Made by a program: the position numbers and the translations under genes. DNA of 64,000 nt from Plasmodium relictum (lineage: Eukaryota > Apicomplexa > Aconoidasida > Haemosporida > Plasmodiidae), in assembly GCF_900005765.1 (NCBI RefSeq), contig NC_041686.1, positions 1,116,001 through 1,180,000 of the forward strand. The letters run 5' to 3'. Shown piece by piece: positions 47,748 to 58,074 of the stretch. The notes beneath the pieces are model-generated. The model saw only the letters and a list, made by a program, of their open reading frames with translations. It did no database searches and was not told the origin of the DNA. Position 1 is the first letter of the stretch. Each line of letters opens with the position of its first letter.

Positions 47748-49414
47748 ATGATTGTTTTATTCTTTTTTGTGTTTTTTCTAATATCTTCTAATGTTGTTCA
47801 AGGTTAGTTCACGAAAATTTTATATATTTATATTTTATAAAAAAAAAAATTTACAGACAAATATTTAATAGTAGTATAAATATATAATTTATATTTTTCT
47901 TAATATTTTATTTTTAATGAAATGATGTTTTTTTAAAAAGTTTTTTTTTATATCTAGTTTTAATTATAATAAAATTTACAAAAACCATGAACGTATAATA
48001 TCATGGATAAAAATACTGAATATTACATATTAAATCTTTTAATTTAAAAATAATTGTATATTAATACAATATTAAAATATTACATAATATTAATTATATA
48101 TATATATATATATGTATTTTTAACAGCGTCACAAAATTCTGAAAACTCCATAAGGAGAAGACGCAGGGGATTTAGCTCACCACGTAATTTTATATTAAAA
48201 AAAAAAAAAAAAAAAATAGAAAAATAAGTTCTAAATTGTGATATATTATTTATACGTGAAATGTAAAAACTATTTTTTATATAGGTAATTTACTTAAAAC
48301 AATTAAAGATAAAATACCATTTTTAAGTAGCAGATATAACTGTGAATCATTTGAAAGTGAAAATTTAAATGAACAAGAAAGAAATAGATCATACAGCTGT
48401 TTTGAAAGTTTTTCATATATAGATAATAATAATGATAAAAATGAAGAAGATTCTCTAAATACTCCGCAAACAAATTTGTCTTCATTATCTAAGGATAATA
48501 ATGTATACGAGAAAATGGATTTAGGTTCAAAGTTCAAATTACATGAAAACTGTTATAAATATTCAACCAATGAATCTACAAATAAAATTAATCAGAATAT
48601 TTTATTTCAAAAACCTTTTCATTATAATTTTAATAGTGATAGTTCAAAACAAGCTAACACAAATAAAGCTTCATTATATAAAAATTATTCTACTAATAAA
48701 GAAATAAAAAATATTATGAGAAGAAGTTATGCAGGCAATGTTAATAATTCAGATAATAATAAAGGTAAAAGAAGGCATTCATTTCCATTTATTTTTTCCC
48801 TTAGAAGAAAAAGTGCAAATGCTAATATATCATATCCTCAAAACAATGATTCTATAAAAGATTATGGGAAGTATGCAGTTGGAGGTATATTCACTTGGTC
48901 TAATGATGATATATCCATGCTTAGAATCTTCCCGAAAAGAAAAGGTAGTTTAACTCTTTCTATTGAGTGTAATCTTAATTTAAATGAGGAGGGGAATAAA
49001 GATATAAAAGAATTATATATTTTGTGCGTTAATGAATTAGATAAAATTGAAAATCAAGATATTATATCAGAAGATAAAATAAATAATGGCAGCTTTTTTT
49101 CTGGTGAAGATAAATGTAAAGATATATATGAACAAAATTTTACAAAATGCAAAAAAGAGGAATTGAAAAGATGTTATTTAATTTTTAAAATGTACGATAT
49201 TAATAAAAAGCAAGCTAGAAAAAAAAGATTAATCCGTTCATATTCTGTAGGAGATATTGATGAACTTGAAATTTCCGATAAATATTTCCACAATAGTAAT
49301 ACTAATGTTAATTCGGAAAATTCCAAAAAAAAGAGGACAACAGAAACAGATAACTTCTCAGTTAATAATAGCAGTCAACTTTCATTACCCATTGAATTTA
49401 TTGATACGAATTAA
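47748..49414 (+). CDS. Secreted protein of unknown function, three exons
   Basis: Exons 47748-47802, 48127-48183 and 48285-49414 join in frame through two phase 1 GT...AG introns and give 413 residues. Exon 1 codes a classical signal peptide (MIVLFFFVFFLISSNVVQ), with cleavage likely near residue 19. Exon 2 codes a short basic segment, SIRRRRRGFSSP. Exon 3 starts RNLLKTIKDKIPF. RNLLK at 38-42 resembles the export motif RxLxE/Q/D but has Lys at the last position. Residues about 45-180 are hydrophilic, Ser/Asn-rich. Residues about 180-215 have several basic-Ser sites (RRHS203, RRKS214), and about 220-350 looks folded (YGKYAVGGIFTWSNDDISML...). RSYS358 follows. A short first exon encoding the signal is common in exported malaria proteins. 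I do not recognise the family. Confidence 0.82.
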
Positions 49415-52400
49415 GAGAAATGTAACATAAAAAATATGTATGATAATAAAAATAAAACTGAAAAAAAAGTATTAAAGCTAATATTTTTAAAATAATTTAA
49501 AATATTATTATAGGATCTAGTCTATCATATGAGAATGTATACATAAATTAAATGTGCTTTAATTTTTTATTTTTTTTTATTTTCTCTTTTAATTTGTAAT
49601 TTGTTTATAAAGCACAAAAAATATATATATATATTTGCTGTTATTGAATTTTGTCTTTCCTTTATCTTCAATAATGAAATACTAATTAAAAATAATTAAC
49701 TGACATGTATATCATAATATAACCCTTTAAAATGGAATTATAAGCAAAATATTAAAAAAAAAATTTTAAACAGTTTTAAAGAATATATTAAAAAAAAAAT
49801 GAAAAATATTTATTATATAAATATCTACTTATAGTCTTATAAGTGAAATTTAGAAAAATAATGAAATATAAAATAGAATAACTTTGGCAATTGTTATATA
49901 TTGCTAAAAAGAATGTTAGTGTTTTTTTGGAAATAAGTATTATTAACTAGTGACGACACTTTTGTTTTTAATTTTTAATTATTTAAAATTTTAACATTTT
50001 TTTTTTATCTCTATTCTTACACTTAAGTTTTAATACTATATAATTATTTATTAGTATTAATGTGCATTAAGTAAAATATTAAGATAAGTATCATGTATGA
50101 TATATATATATATATAATTTTTCTTTTTTCATTACCTAAATATATACGTAAGATTATATGCTATATTTCAAAAGGAAATTAATGAATAAACGAAATTATT
50201 ATAAGAATAATTTTATTTTTTTATAACTTCTAATTTTTTTATTATGTTTTTTCTTTATTTAATACAATGTTGTACTTTTTTTTTTAAGTAATAGTTTTAT
50301 CTTGATTTTATTTAGGAAAAAGAAGTAAAAATTTAAAAAATTTCTGCTTTTGCTAATAATAAAATTCATTATTTTTGTAGTTTCCTTATTAATTTTAAAT
50401 ATTTACGCAAATAATATTTTTTTTTTTTTAAAAATAATTAGAAATATTTTAAAGATATTATTATATGAGTATATATAAATATTTAATTTCAAAACATTTG
50501 TATATAATTCAAGTAAAATTTTTATGTTTTTTTTTGTTTCTACAAATATTTTAATTTTTCTAAAGAAGATAGACAAATATACAGAAATACTAGTTTAAAA
50601 TTATTTTTCATTTATTTCTTAATAAAAAAAAAAATATATTTTCCTTTTTTACTTTTAAATGATTTTGTTTGTGATATAAATAAAAAATAATGTAATTTCT
50701 TAAGTATTTTACACACTTTATAAAATAAAATTTATGAAATAATATACATAAATATGATGTCTATTAAAATTAAAAAATAAAATAAAATAAATAAAATTTA
50801 TTTTTATTAAAACATAAGTTTTCCTTGTAAAATAAAGAAAAAAGAATAAAATAGAAGAAAAAAAGTAATAAAATAATTCTATAAAGTATTATCATATTAT
50901 ATAAAACAGAGATATTTTCTTCCATTACATTCTATTAAGATAAAATATTAGCTAAGTTATAAGAATATTTTTTTAGTTCTTTTTTATTAAATTGAGTGTT
51001 AGACACATTTATAAAGAATTTAGAAGTTAAATTAACATAACTATATATTAACATAATTATGAAGGCTTTAAAAGGTAAAGGCATTATACATAAACAAAAT
51101 ACACATTATAAAAAACCAGTACTTTTGATTAAAACACTGAATTAGAATATTTTTATTCTATGTAGTCTTTCAAATTTCCATATTTCAAAATAGAAATAAT
51201 AATAATAAGTTAATAATTAAAAATAAAATTATTATTTTGAAAAAAAATTATATTACAACAAAAAATAAAAAAAGAATTTTTTTTTATGAATTACCTTTAT
51301 TTGATGAAACAATTCTTAAATATTTTGAGAATTTTTTTTTTATATCTAAATAGGTGGTTAATGTACTTAAGAATTAATATCTAGTTATTAATGTTATTTA
51401 TTTTAATTAATACAATATTTTTATTTATTGAAATATATTAATAATTCATTTTATTAGCCAACTACATAATAAATAAACACTAAAATTTTTACAAAGAAAA
51501 AAATGGAGAAAGCTATTTTAAAAAATAAAGACATTAATATATTAAAATTATACATAAATTATTTGTATATATTTATCCAGAAAACTTTATAATTAATTAG
51601 ATTTTTGTATCTATTTAGTAGAAAATATATCTATTATATGTACCTTGAAATTTGTTGTTAAGCAATACAAGAAAGTGGCAAAACTATTATCATTATAATT
51701 TTGATTGAATTTTTTTTATTAAACTATTTATTTCATATACATAAAAAATGCTTTATAAATTTATATGAATGAATAATCCTAATAAAATTTAAAATAAAGA
51801 AAGTATTTTCTTAAAGTCCTGATTTATTTATTGTCTGTTGAAATACTTTTACAGTATTTCGAATAGCCAAATTAATAAAGAACAAGTATAGTAAACTTTA
51901 TTGGTTTTGTTTTTTTATGTATCACTTACAATAACTGAATATTAACTATTTAAGAGTAAATGTTAACTATTAAAGTGTATGCATTGTAAAAGTTTGAAGG
52001 CACAGTATGAAGTTATTATAACTCAATAATATATACTTTATTACACATAAAAAAGTATCAGTAAAAAAAAAATATATTTAAAGGGAAAAGAAATTAAACT
52101 AAAAAACTAAAAATTAAATAACATTATTCAAATACATATTCATTTTTATTATTATTTGCTATATAACTATTTATGAACAACACTTCATATGAAAAAAAGT
52201 TACTTTTTGACCCAAAAAAAAAATATTACATATTTTTTTCAATGAACGTTTTAATCAAAATTAAGCACTTTATTGCATGTATTTCAATGTATTAACTCTT
52301 TTATAATACAATAGATACACAAATAAATATTAATTTATGTGGTGTTTATTCTTTAATATCATCTGAAATAGGTAGATAGTAGTACTAACCAAGCCTGGAT

Positions 52401-53797
52401 AGTTCATAAATTTAGTATTATTAATATATTAATTATAATTACAATTCTTTATTTTACGATGAATAAGCCTTAATTTTCATAGAATTTTTTTTTTTTTTAC
52501 AATGTATATTAAATATGCACACAATTACATTAATATATGTGAAACTTTAAACATTATAATAAAATTAAAAAAAAAAGAATTTTTTCATCATTAAGACTAT
52601 TAAAAAAGTAGTCTTTTTTTTTTATTTTTTTCAAAAGATCTTAATTTTTCTAATAATAATATGTAGTTTTCCTAATATATGATAAAAAAGGAATAGTTAT
52701 AATTATAGTAATAAAGATACAAATTAATCAGATAAAATAAGTTAGCTTTAATTAGATAATGTATAACTTCTTTCATAGTTTTATTAAATAAATATACTTA
52801 TAAATAAATAATTATTATAGTGTTACAGCTTTTCATGGTTTTACTTTATCAAAAGAAAAAAAATTTTAATTTCCTATAATTCCACTAAGTCATAATAAAC
52901 TTTCCAAATGTGTAATATTTAAAGAATTTAATTAACATTAAAATTCTAAAAAAATGATGAAAAAGAGTAAATTAGAACATTTTTTTAGTAATTTGATTTC
53001 TATTTAAAATTTTTTATTTTCTAAACAAATCTTCATAAAATAATAAAGATTTATCAAAAAAAAAAAAAAGGTTATGCATGAAATAAAATATATAATGTGA
53101 GAAATTAATATTTTATTTTATATAAATCTATTGCTTACAACTTTAGAAATCTTATCATTTTTAGATATATATTTAATTCTTAGCATGCATGTATTGATAT
53201 ATGCTTAAGATGCTCTCTCCTTGCATCACTATGAAAAAAGGATCTCTTTTAATTTCACATGCATATATATGTTAAGTTGTAAAAGTAAAAGTAAAAAATA
53301 TATCTAATGAAATTAATAGGATCATTCTTATTTAATTTATATTACATGCAAAGATAAAAGAAACAGTAGATCATCACAAGTCTTATATTACACACATGCA
53401 AATTATCTTTTTTAAACTTTTTTCTTGTTTTTTATAAAAAAAAATATTAAGACAATTCAGCTCTAATATGTACTGTTAGCACTATTACTTTTTATGGGTG
53501 CTTTTACCAAAATATTTCAAAACTGTTCAAATATTCACATAATAATTATAAATATTTATATATTTTGTTTTAAAATTGTTTTTTATATTTTTATATTTAA
53601 AAATTTTTATGTTTAGATTCATGTGAAGCATCTTTTTTTTTTTAAATATTTTTAACGTATTTAACATTAAACAACAAAAAAGTTTACTATATAATATTTT
53701 TTGATTGAAACATAATCTTTTGTTTTAATTTTAGCAAAAAATTTAATGCATATAATATAGAAGCTTAGAGTTAAAGAGAATATAGATGTATTTCAAA
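49415..53797. other. Long intergenic region upstream of CSP
   Basis: 4.4 kb without an open frame above 60 codons on either strand. It includes the 3' flank of the secreted gene and the CSP promoter/5' UTR. From about 51000 to 53400 the sequence has fewer homopolymer runs than other spacers in the window. A cluster of TGCATG elements lies at 53075-53400 and another single copy at 52273-52278. No tRNA or other RNA gene was recognised. Confidence 0.55.
53075..53400. promoter_or_regulatory. Cluster of five TGCATG/CATGCA sites (AP2-Sp-like) upstream of CSP
   Basis: TGCATG occurs at 53075-53080 and within AGCATGCATG at 53182-53191. Its complement CATGCA occurs at 53258-53263, 53345-53350 and 53395-53400. 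Established knowledge: the sporozoite master regulator AP2-Sp binds motifs with a TGCATG core in front of sporozoite genes such as CSP. The cluster lies about 400-720 bp upstream of the CSP start. Function here is inferred; the sites themselves are seen. Confidence 0.65.
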
Positions 53798-54562
53798 ATG
53801 AAGAAATTGGCCATATTATCAACAGCATCGTTTTTATTTGCTGACTTTCTACTTCAAGAATATCAGCACGATGCAAACTACAATAAATCCAGAATTTTAA
53901 ATGAGGTGTGTTATAATAATACAAACATTCAACTATATAACGAATTGGAAAAGGGAAGTTACGAGAGTCAAACATATTTCTATAACACAAAAAAAACACA
54001 TAGATTACTTGGAGAGAATGGTAATAGAGTAAATGAAGTTATACCAATTAATAATGGGAGAAATAATAATGGAATAAAGAATAGAAGGTTAAATCTACGT
54101 CAACTAGCTGAGGGAGCTGGCAATGGTGCTGGTGCTGGTAATGGTGCTGGTGCTGGTAATGGTGCTGGTGCTGGAAATGGTGCTGGTGCTGGTAATGGTG
54201 CTGGTGCTGGTAATGGTGCTGGTGCTGGAAATGGTGCTGGTGCTGGTAATGGTGCTGGAGCTGGTGATGGTAAAAAAGAAGAGAAACCAATACCAGATCC
54301 AACCAAAGAAGAAATTCAGAAATATATAAATAGTGTACTTGATAGTGTTACATCTGAATGGTCTAAATGCAACGTAAAATGTGGAAAAGGTGTGCAAGTT
54401 AGAATAAGACCTGATTCTAATAAAAATAAAGGTGATAAACTTACCATAAATGATGTTGAAGCAAAAATTTGTGAACTAAAAAGATGTTCTTCCAGTATAT
54501 TTAATGCTATAAGCAATTCATTAGGTTTAGCAATATTTTTAGTCTTTTTATTTTTTTATTAA
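53798..54562 (+). CDS. CSP: Circumsporozoite protein (CSP)
   Basis: Major surface coat of the sporozoite, acting in sporozoite formation, motility and hepatocyte/skin-stage targeting. Single exon, 254 residues from the Met of MKKLAILSTASFLF; an upstream in-frame ATG at 53786 would add four residues, but the chosen start matches how other CSPs begin. Signal peptide about 1-20. RILNE (32-36) and RLLGE (69-73) fit RxLxE. A basic NRRLNLRQLAEG segment sits where region I (KLKQP in P. falciparum) is expected. The central repeat is Gly-Ala-Gly-Ala-Gly-Asn, seven copies plus a GAGAGD copy. Then come Lys/Pro/Glu-rich residues and the thrombospondin-like region EWSKCNVKCGKGVQVRIRP (W188; C191, C195 and two later cysteines). 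A hydrophobic GPI-attachment tail ends FLVFLFFY. The usual CxxTCG threonine is Lys194. Short repeats make it smaller than P. falciparum CSP (about 400). Confidence 0.97.
   Translation: MKKLAILSTASFLFADFLLQEYQHDANYNKSRILNEVCYNNTNIQLYNELEKGSYESQTYFYNTKKTHRLLGENGNRVNEVIPINNGRNNNGIKNRRLNLRQLAEGAGNGAGAGNGAGAGNGAGAGNGAGAGNGAGAGNGAGAGNGAGAGNGAGAGDGKKEEKPIPDPTKEEIQKYINSVLDSVTSEWSKCNVKCGKGVQVRIRPDSNKNKGDKLTINDVEAKICELKRCSSSIFNAISNSLGLAIFLVFLFFY
54113..54271 (+). repeat. CSP central repeat, 18-bp units
   Basis: After a partial unit (GGA GCT GGC AAT, 54113-54124), eight 18-bp units of GGT GCT GGT GCT GGN AAT run from 54125 to 54268; the last ends GAT (Asp) and is followed by GGT. The wobble codon before Asn cycles GGT, GGT, GGA, which gives a 54-bp higher-order period. 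It is much richer in G than its surroundings. Open antisense frames over it are artefacts of the repeat. Confidence 0.97.
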
Positions 54563-55639
54563 ATAAATAGATAAAATCTTTGAACTTAATTTCTTTTTTT
54601 TTTTTTTTGGAATGTGTACTGTTTTTTGCACTTATCTATTTTATTTTTTTTAAATATGTTAATCTCAGAAAAATGAGTATTTTTTAAATATTATAAATAA
54701 TGAGACAAAAATGATTATAAATTCATTTTACTATTTTTTTTTTTCGTTTTCATGATGTTTAAAGCAAATATAACCTTAAAATTTGAGAATATATTTATTA
54801 ATAATTTAAATACTGTAACGTTTTCATTCATTTCTTTAACTTATTTAATTAGTATATATGATTCAGGTTCTTTTTAACATGTTTAATGAACAGTGGATTT
54901 AAAAAAAAAGATAAATTGAATGATTTTTTATGCAAATACATTTGAACATATTTATATATTAATATTGTTACTTTTCATTAACTCTAGGTATATTAATTTT
55001 AAAACTAGTAGAATTAAAATACAATAGTATTAAGAATTTAATCTTTAATTACGAAACATTTAATAATAAATCACAAGAATTTATTCGTAAAACATATACA
55101 TTGTGTCATTACTTCAACTATTTATTGTAAATATTAACAAAAGATGTAAATTTTCTCTCTTATAAGCAGTATGTCTATGAAATAAAATTAAAGAATTTAT
55201 AATTTTATTTTGTTTTAAATTTTTTAATTAAATAAGCTTAAAAATGTATAGATATTCCATAGAAATTTATAGAAACAATAGCACTAGTTAAAAAGAAATA
55301 ATTATAATGAGAAAATTTTTTTTTTAAACTTTTATTTAAAACATTATAATAATTTATATACACAAAATCATATTTTATAATAATCTCATTAGTTAATTGC
55401 TTTCCTTAAATTTGCAAATATTTCATCATATTAAATAAAGAAAATTTATATACAAACAAAATTTAATACATTTTTGATTACGTCATAATTATTATAAATT
55501 TTTCTGGTGCTATATTAAAATTAAATAAAAATTCATTTTAAATATGCTATATATGATATACCTTTTTTTTATGTATAAAATAATTAGCTGTTTTACATTG
55601 TGTTTCAAAAAAAACCTTACATATATATAAATATATACA
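54563..55639. other. Intergenic region between CSP and glutaredoxin
   Basis: 1.1 kb, plus-strand genes on both sides. AT-rich, with a poly-T tract right after the CSP stop. A minus-strand frame at 55510-55803 overlaps the glutaredoxin first exon and is a shadow. No other feature was recognised. Confidence 0.5.
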
Positions 55640-56363
55640 ATGATTATAAAAAAGAATTTGAGATTTTTATTTTTCTTAAACAAAATTGTAATGAATAAAA
55701 ATGTAAAATTCTGTTCTTTAATTAAAGTGTCAAAAATTAACCTATTCAATTCATTCTCAAATAAAAATAATGGAACATTTGAAAACAAAATTTCCCATAA
55801 CAAAGAAGAATATAAGATGTTTGAAAAATCAGATGTATACCTGGTTAATAAAATAATATATAAGCATCAAAAAAAAAAATTTGAAATAAACATTTGTACA
55901 TAATAATAATAGTTTTATTTACTTATTTTTATAATTTGCTCTTTAATGATGTATTTTTACTTAGACTTTAAGAACAAAAATTAAAGAAGTTCTTGAGAAA
56001 GAAAAAATAGTTTTATTTATGAAAGGGACACCAGAAAAACCTTTATGCGGATTTAGTGCAAATGTAATTTTTTTTATTATTTTACTTTTTTTTTTTTTCC
56101 TATAATTATGTTAAATACATATTAATGTCTTTTTGAATCGTTAAAAATATTTTATATAGGTTGTTTATATATTAAACCATATGAATGTAAAAGATTACGT
56201 ATATATCGATGTAATGAAGAACCAAAACCTGCGTGAAGCAATAAAGATTTATAGCAATTGGCCTTATATTCCCCATTTATACGTAAAAAATAATTTCATT
56301 GGAGGATATGATATAATTTCAGAATTATACAATAAAGGGGAATTAGAAAATATACTAAAATAA
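55640..56363 (+). CDS. GLP1: Monothiol (CGFS) glutaredoxin-like protein, three exons
   Basis: Class II glutaredoxin that binds a [2Fe-2S] cluster with glutathione and takes part in iron-sulfur cluster delivery. Exon 2 is 55965-56063 and exon 3 is 56160-56363, joined in phase 0. Exon 1 starts at 55640 and ends at 55834 (GAT|GTATAC) or 55843 (CTG|GTTAAT). Both donors are phase 0 and give 165 or 168 residues; I cannot choose firmly. Exon 2 codes KEKIVLFMKGTPEKPLCGFS with the active-site CGFS. Exon 3 has WPYIPHLYV (the cis-Pro TIP-type motif) and FIGGYDI (glutathione-binding GG-D motif; Tyr where Cys, Ser or Phe is more usual). The N-terminal about 65 residues are basic and hydrophobic at the start and could be an organelle leader. 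The symbol is based on recalled position next to CSP in P. falciparum. Confidence 0.88.
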
Positions 56364-56721
56364 TAATTTTTTTTTTTTCTTTATAAACATTTATTTTTAA
56401 ATTTAAAAAAAAAAAAAGAAGCTAATGTAGGTAATATATTTTTAAATGGCTTTTAAGAATTTAAAATAAATACGTTACATATATATACATTAATATTTTT
56501 TTAAAAAATAAAACAGTTTTTTTACGTATATAATTTAACTGTTTATTCTACCATCTAATTGATAAACAAAACTAACAGGAGTTTCTTTAAATTTATTTGA
56601 ATATTTTTAAAAAATTATTTATTTTTTATGATATATCATAAATTCTATTTTCATAAAATTATAAAATATATCAAATAATAAATGAAAATTATTAGAAAAA
56701 TAAAAGTGTGAAGGTCTTATT
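56364..56721. other. Convergent 3' intergenic region
   Basis: A 358-bp spacer between the glutaredoxin (+) and L44 (-) 3' ends. AT-rich, no feature recognised. Confidence 0.5.
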
Positions 56722-57254
56722 TTAATATACTGCTCCTTTCTTTTTTTTATCTGCTCCCATTTCAAATGTTTTACATCTTTTCATAGTTAGAAATCTTTTC
56801 TTTTTGCATTTAGTACATTCCTGTACACAAAAAAATGAAAAAAAAAAAAAGTTAAAATATAATAAATATAAAAAATTTAAGACTAAAATTAAACTACTTA
56901 TGAATTTACATAGAATTTTAGTAATAAACACTGTAGAAATTTTAAAATTTATTCATATACACATGATAAATTCATTTTGCATATAATATTTTAAAAAAAC
57001 ATATTAAAAACTCTGTAAATTATAAATTTTCATTTTTTTACCAATTTAAGAACAATTTTTTTAGTTGTTTTTGCTTTCTTTTTAAAAACTGGTTTTGTTT
57101 GACCTCCAAAACCTTTCTGTTTCATATCGTATCTTCTTCTTCCTAAAGCTGATGCTCTTTCTTTTCCTTTTTTATATTGACTCACTTTATGCATTGTATG
57201 CTTTTTACATTTATTACTGCAATAAGTTTTTCTTGTTTTAGGAACATTTACCAT
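56722..57254 (-). CDS. RPL44: 60S ribosomal protein L44 (eL42), two exons
   Basis: Structural protein of the cytosolic large ribosomal subunit, near the E site. Exons 57254-57042 and 56820-56722 join in phase 0 across a GT...AG intron and give 103 residues, the usual length for this family (about 104-106). Highly conserved motifs are visible: [12 protein letters not shown] at the start, [20 protein letters not shown] in the middle, [14 protein letters not shown] across the splice junction, then [28 protein letters not shown]. Cys12, Cys16, Cys73 and Cys76 form the zinc-ribbon pairs. Pro55 in QTKPVF is the residue whose replacement gives cycloheximide resistance in yeasts, so this form is predicted sensitive. 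There are no low-complexity inserts. Confidence 0.97.
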
Positions 57255-58074
57255 CTTTTTAAATTTTATATGTAAAAAATAAATATTTTTATATTGAAAA
57301 AATTTTTTTTTTTTTTAAAATATATACGATCATTTAATAATAATATTTTACATTTAATTAAGTAGCTAAAAAAATTGTTTTAATTTTTTATTTTATATGA
57401 ATGAAAATTACATAAGTATTTCACATTAATTATATATATATATATTTTTTTTTTTAGTATGAAAAAAATAATTATATAAATTTTTCTTTTATATAATATG
57501 AATTTATTTGTTTTTATTTTTTTTTTTTTCAGAGATCAAAGTGGGGCATTTTTTCTTCAATGAAAAATTTATTTATTTCATAAAGATAAAAGAAATATTT
57601 TTTTCTATTTTCACAACATTGTATTATAAAACTTGAATAAAAAAGTTTCAAAATATTTTTTAGAAAATAAAAAAATCTTATATATATACTTTTTGTTTTA
57701 TTTTAAGTTATTTCTTATATTTATGAATTATATTTTTTTTTTTTATAAATAATTATATATATGTAGAATTTAATTATAAGCCGAATAATTTTTGTTCTTT
57801 ATTTAAAAAAAAGGGAAAAAAAAAAAAAAAAAAAGAAAAAATATCACGAAAAATAGTAATATATTAGAAAATCACAAATTTTTTATATATAATGTGCGAA
57901 CATATTAAGAGGTATTTTTAAATGAATGAATAATATATATATATGTATAAATAAGAAAAATAAAAAATTGATCCCTAAAAACCTTTTAAAATATTGAATA
58001 AATAGCAATATATTTATAATTGTTAAATAAAAAATTTAACATTTATTTTTAACAATTTTTTTTTATCCTATATT
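57255..58074. other. Intergenic region between L44 and the 1173-residue gene
   Basis: 0.8 kb holding the L44 upstream region and the 3' flank of the next minus-strand gene. Poly-T and (AT)n tracts are present, plus a long A-run at about 57805-57840. A slightly less simple stretch lies near 57530-57560. No gene was recognised. Confidence 0.5.

Noticed and set aside
52340-52420. Locally more complex stretch considered as a tRNA or snoRNA
   Set aside because: No cloverleaf, A/B box pair or C/D box arrangement could be found by eye.
53786-53797. Upstream in-frame ATG as CSP start (four extra residues MYFK)
   Set aside because: Other CSPs begin with the equivalent of MKKLAILS; the second ATG gives the canonical signal peptide. 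The upstream start cannot be fully excluded.
54048-54397. Three antisense open frames and one extra sense frame across the CSP repeat
   Set aside because: They exist only because the 18-bp repeat lacks stops in every frame; their translations are simple Pro-Ala, His-Gln, Ser-Thr or Val-Leu repeats.
55510-55803. Minus-strand frame overlapping the glutaredoxin first exon
   Set aside because: Antisense to a supported exon; hydrophobic AT-rich composition only.
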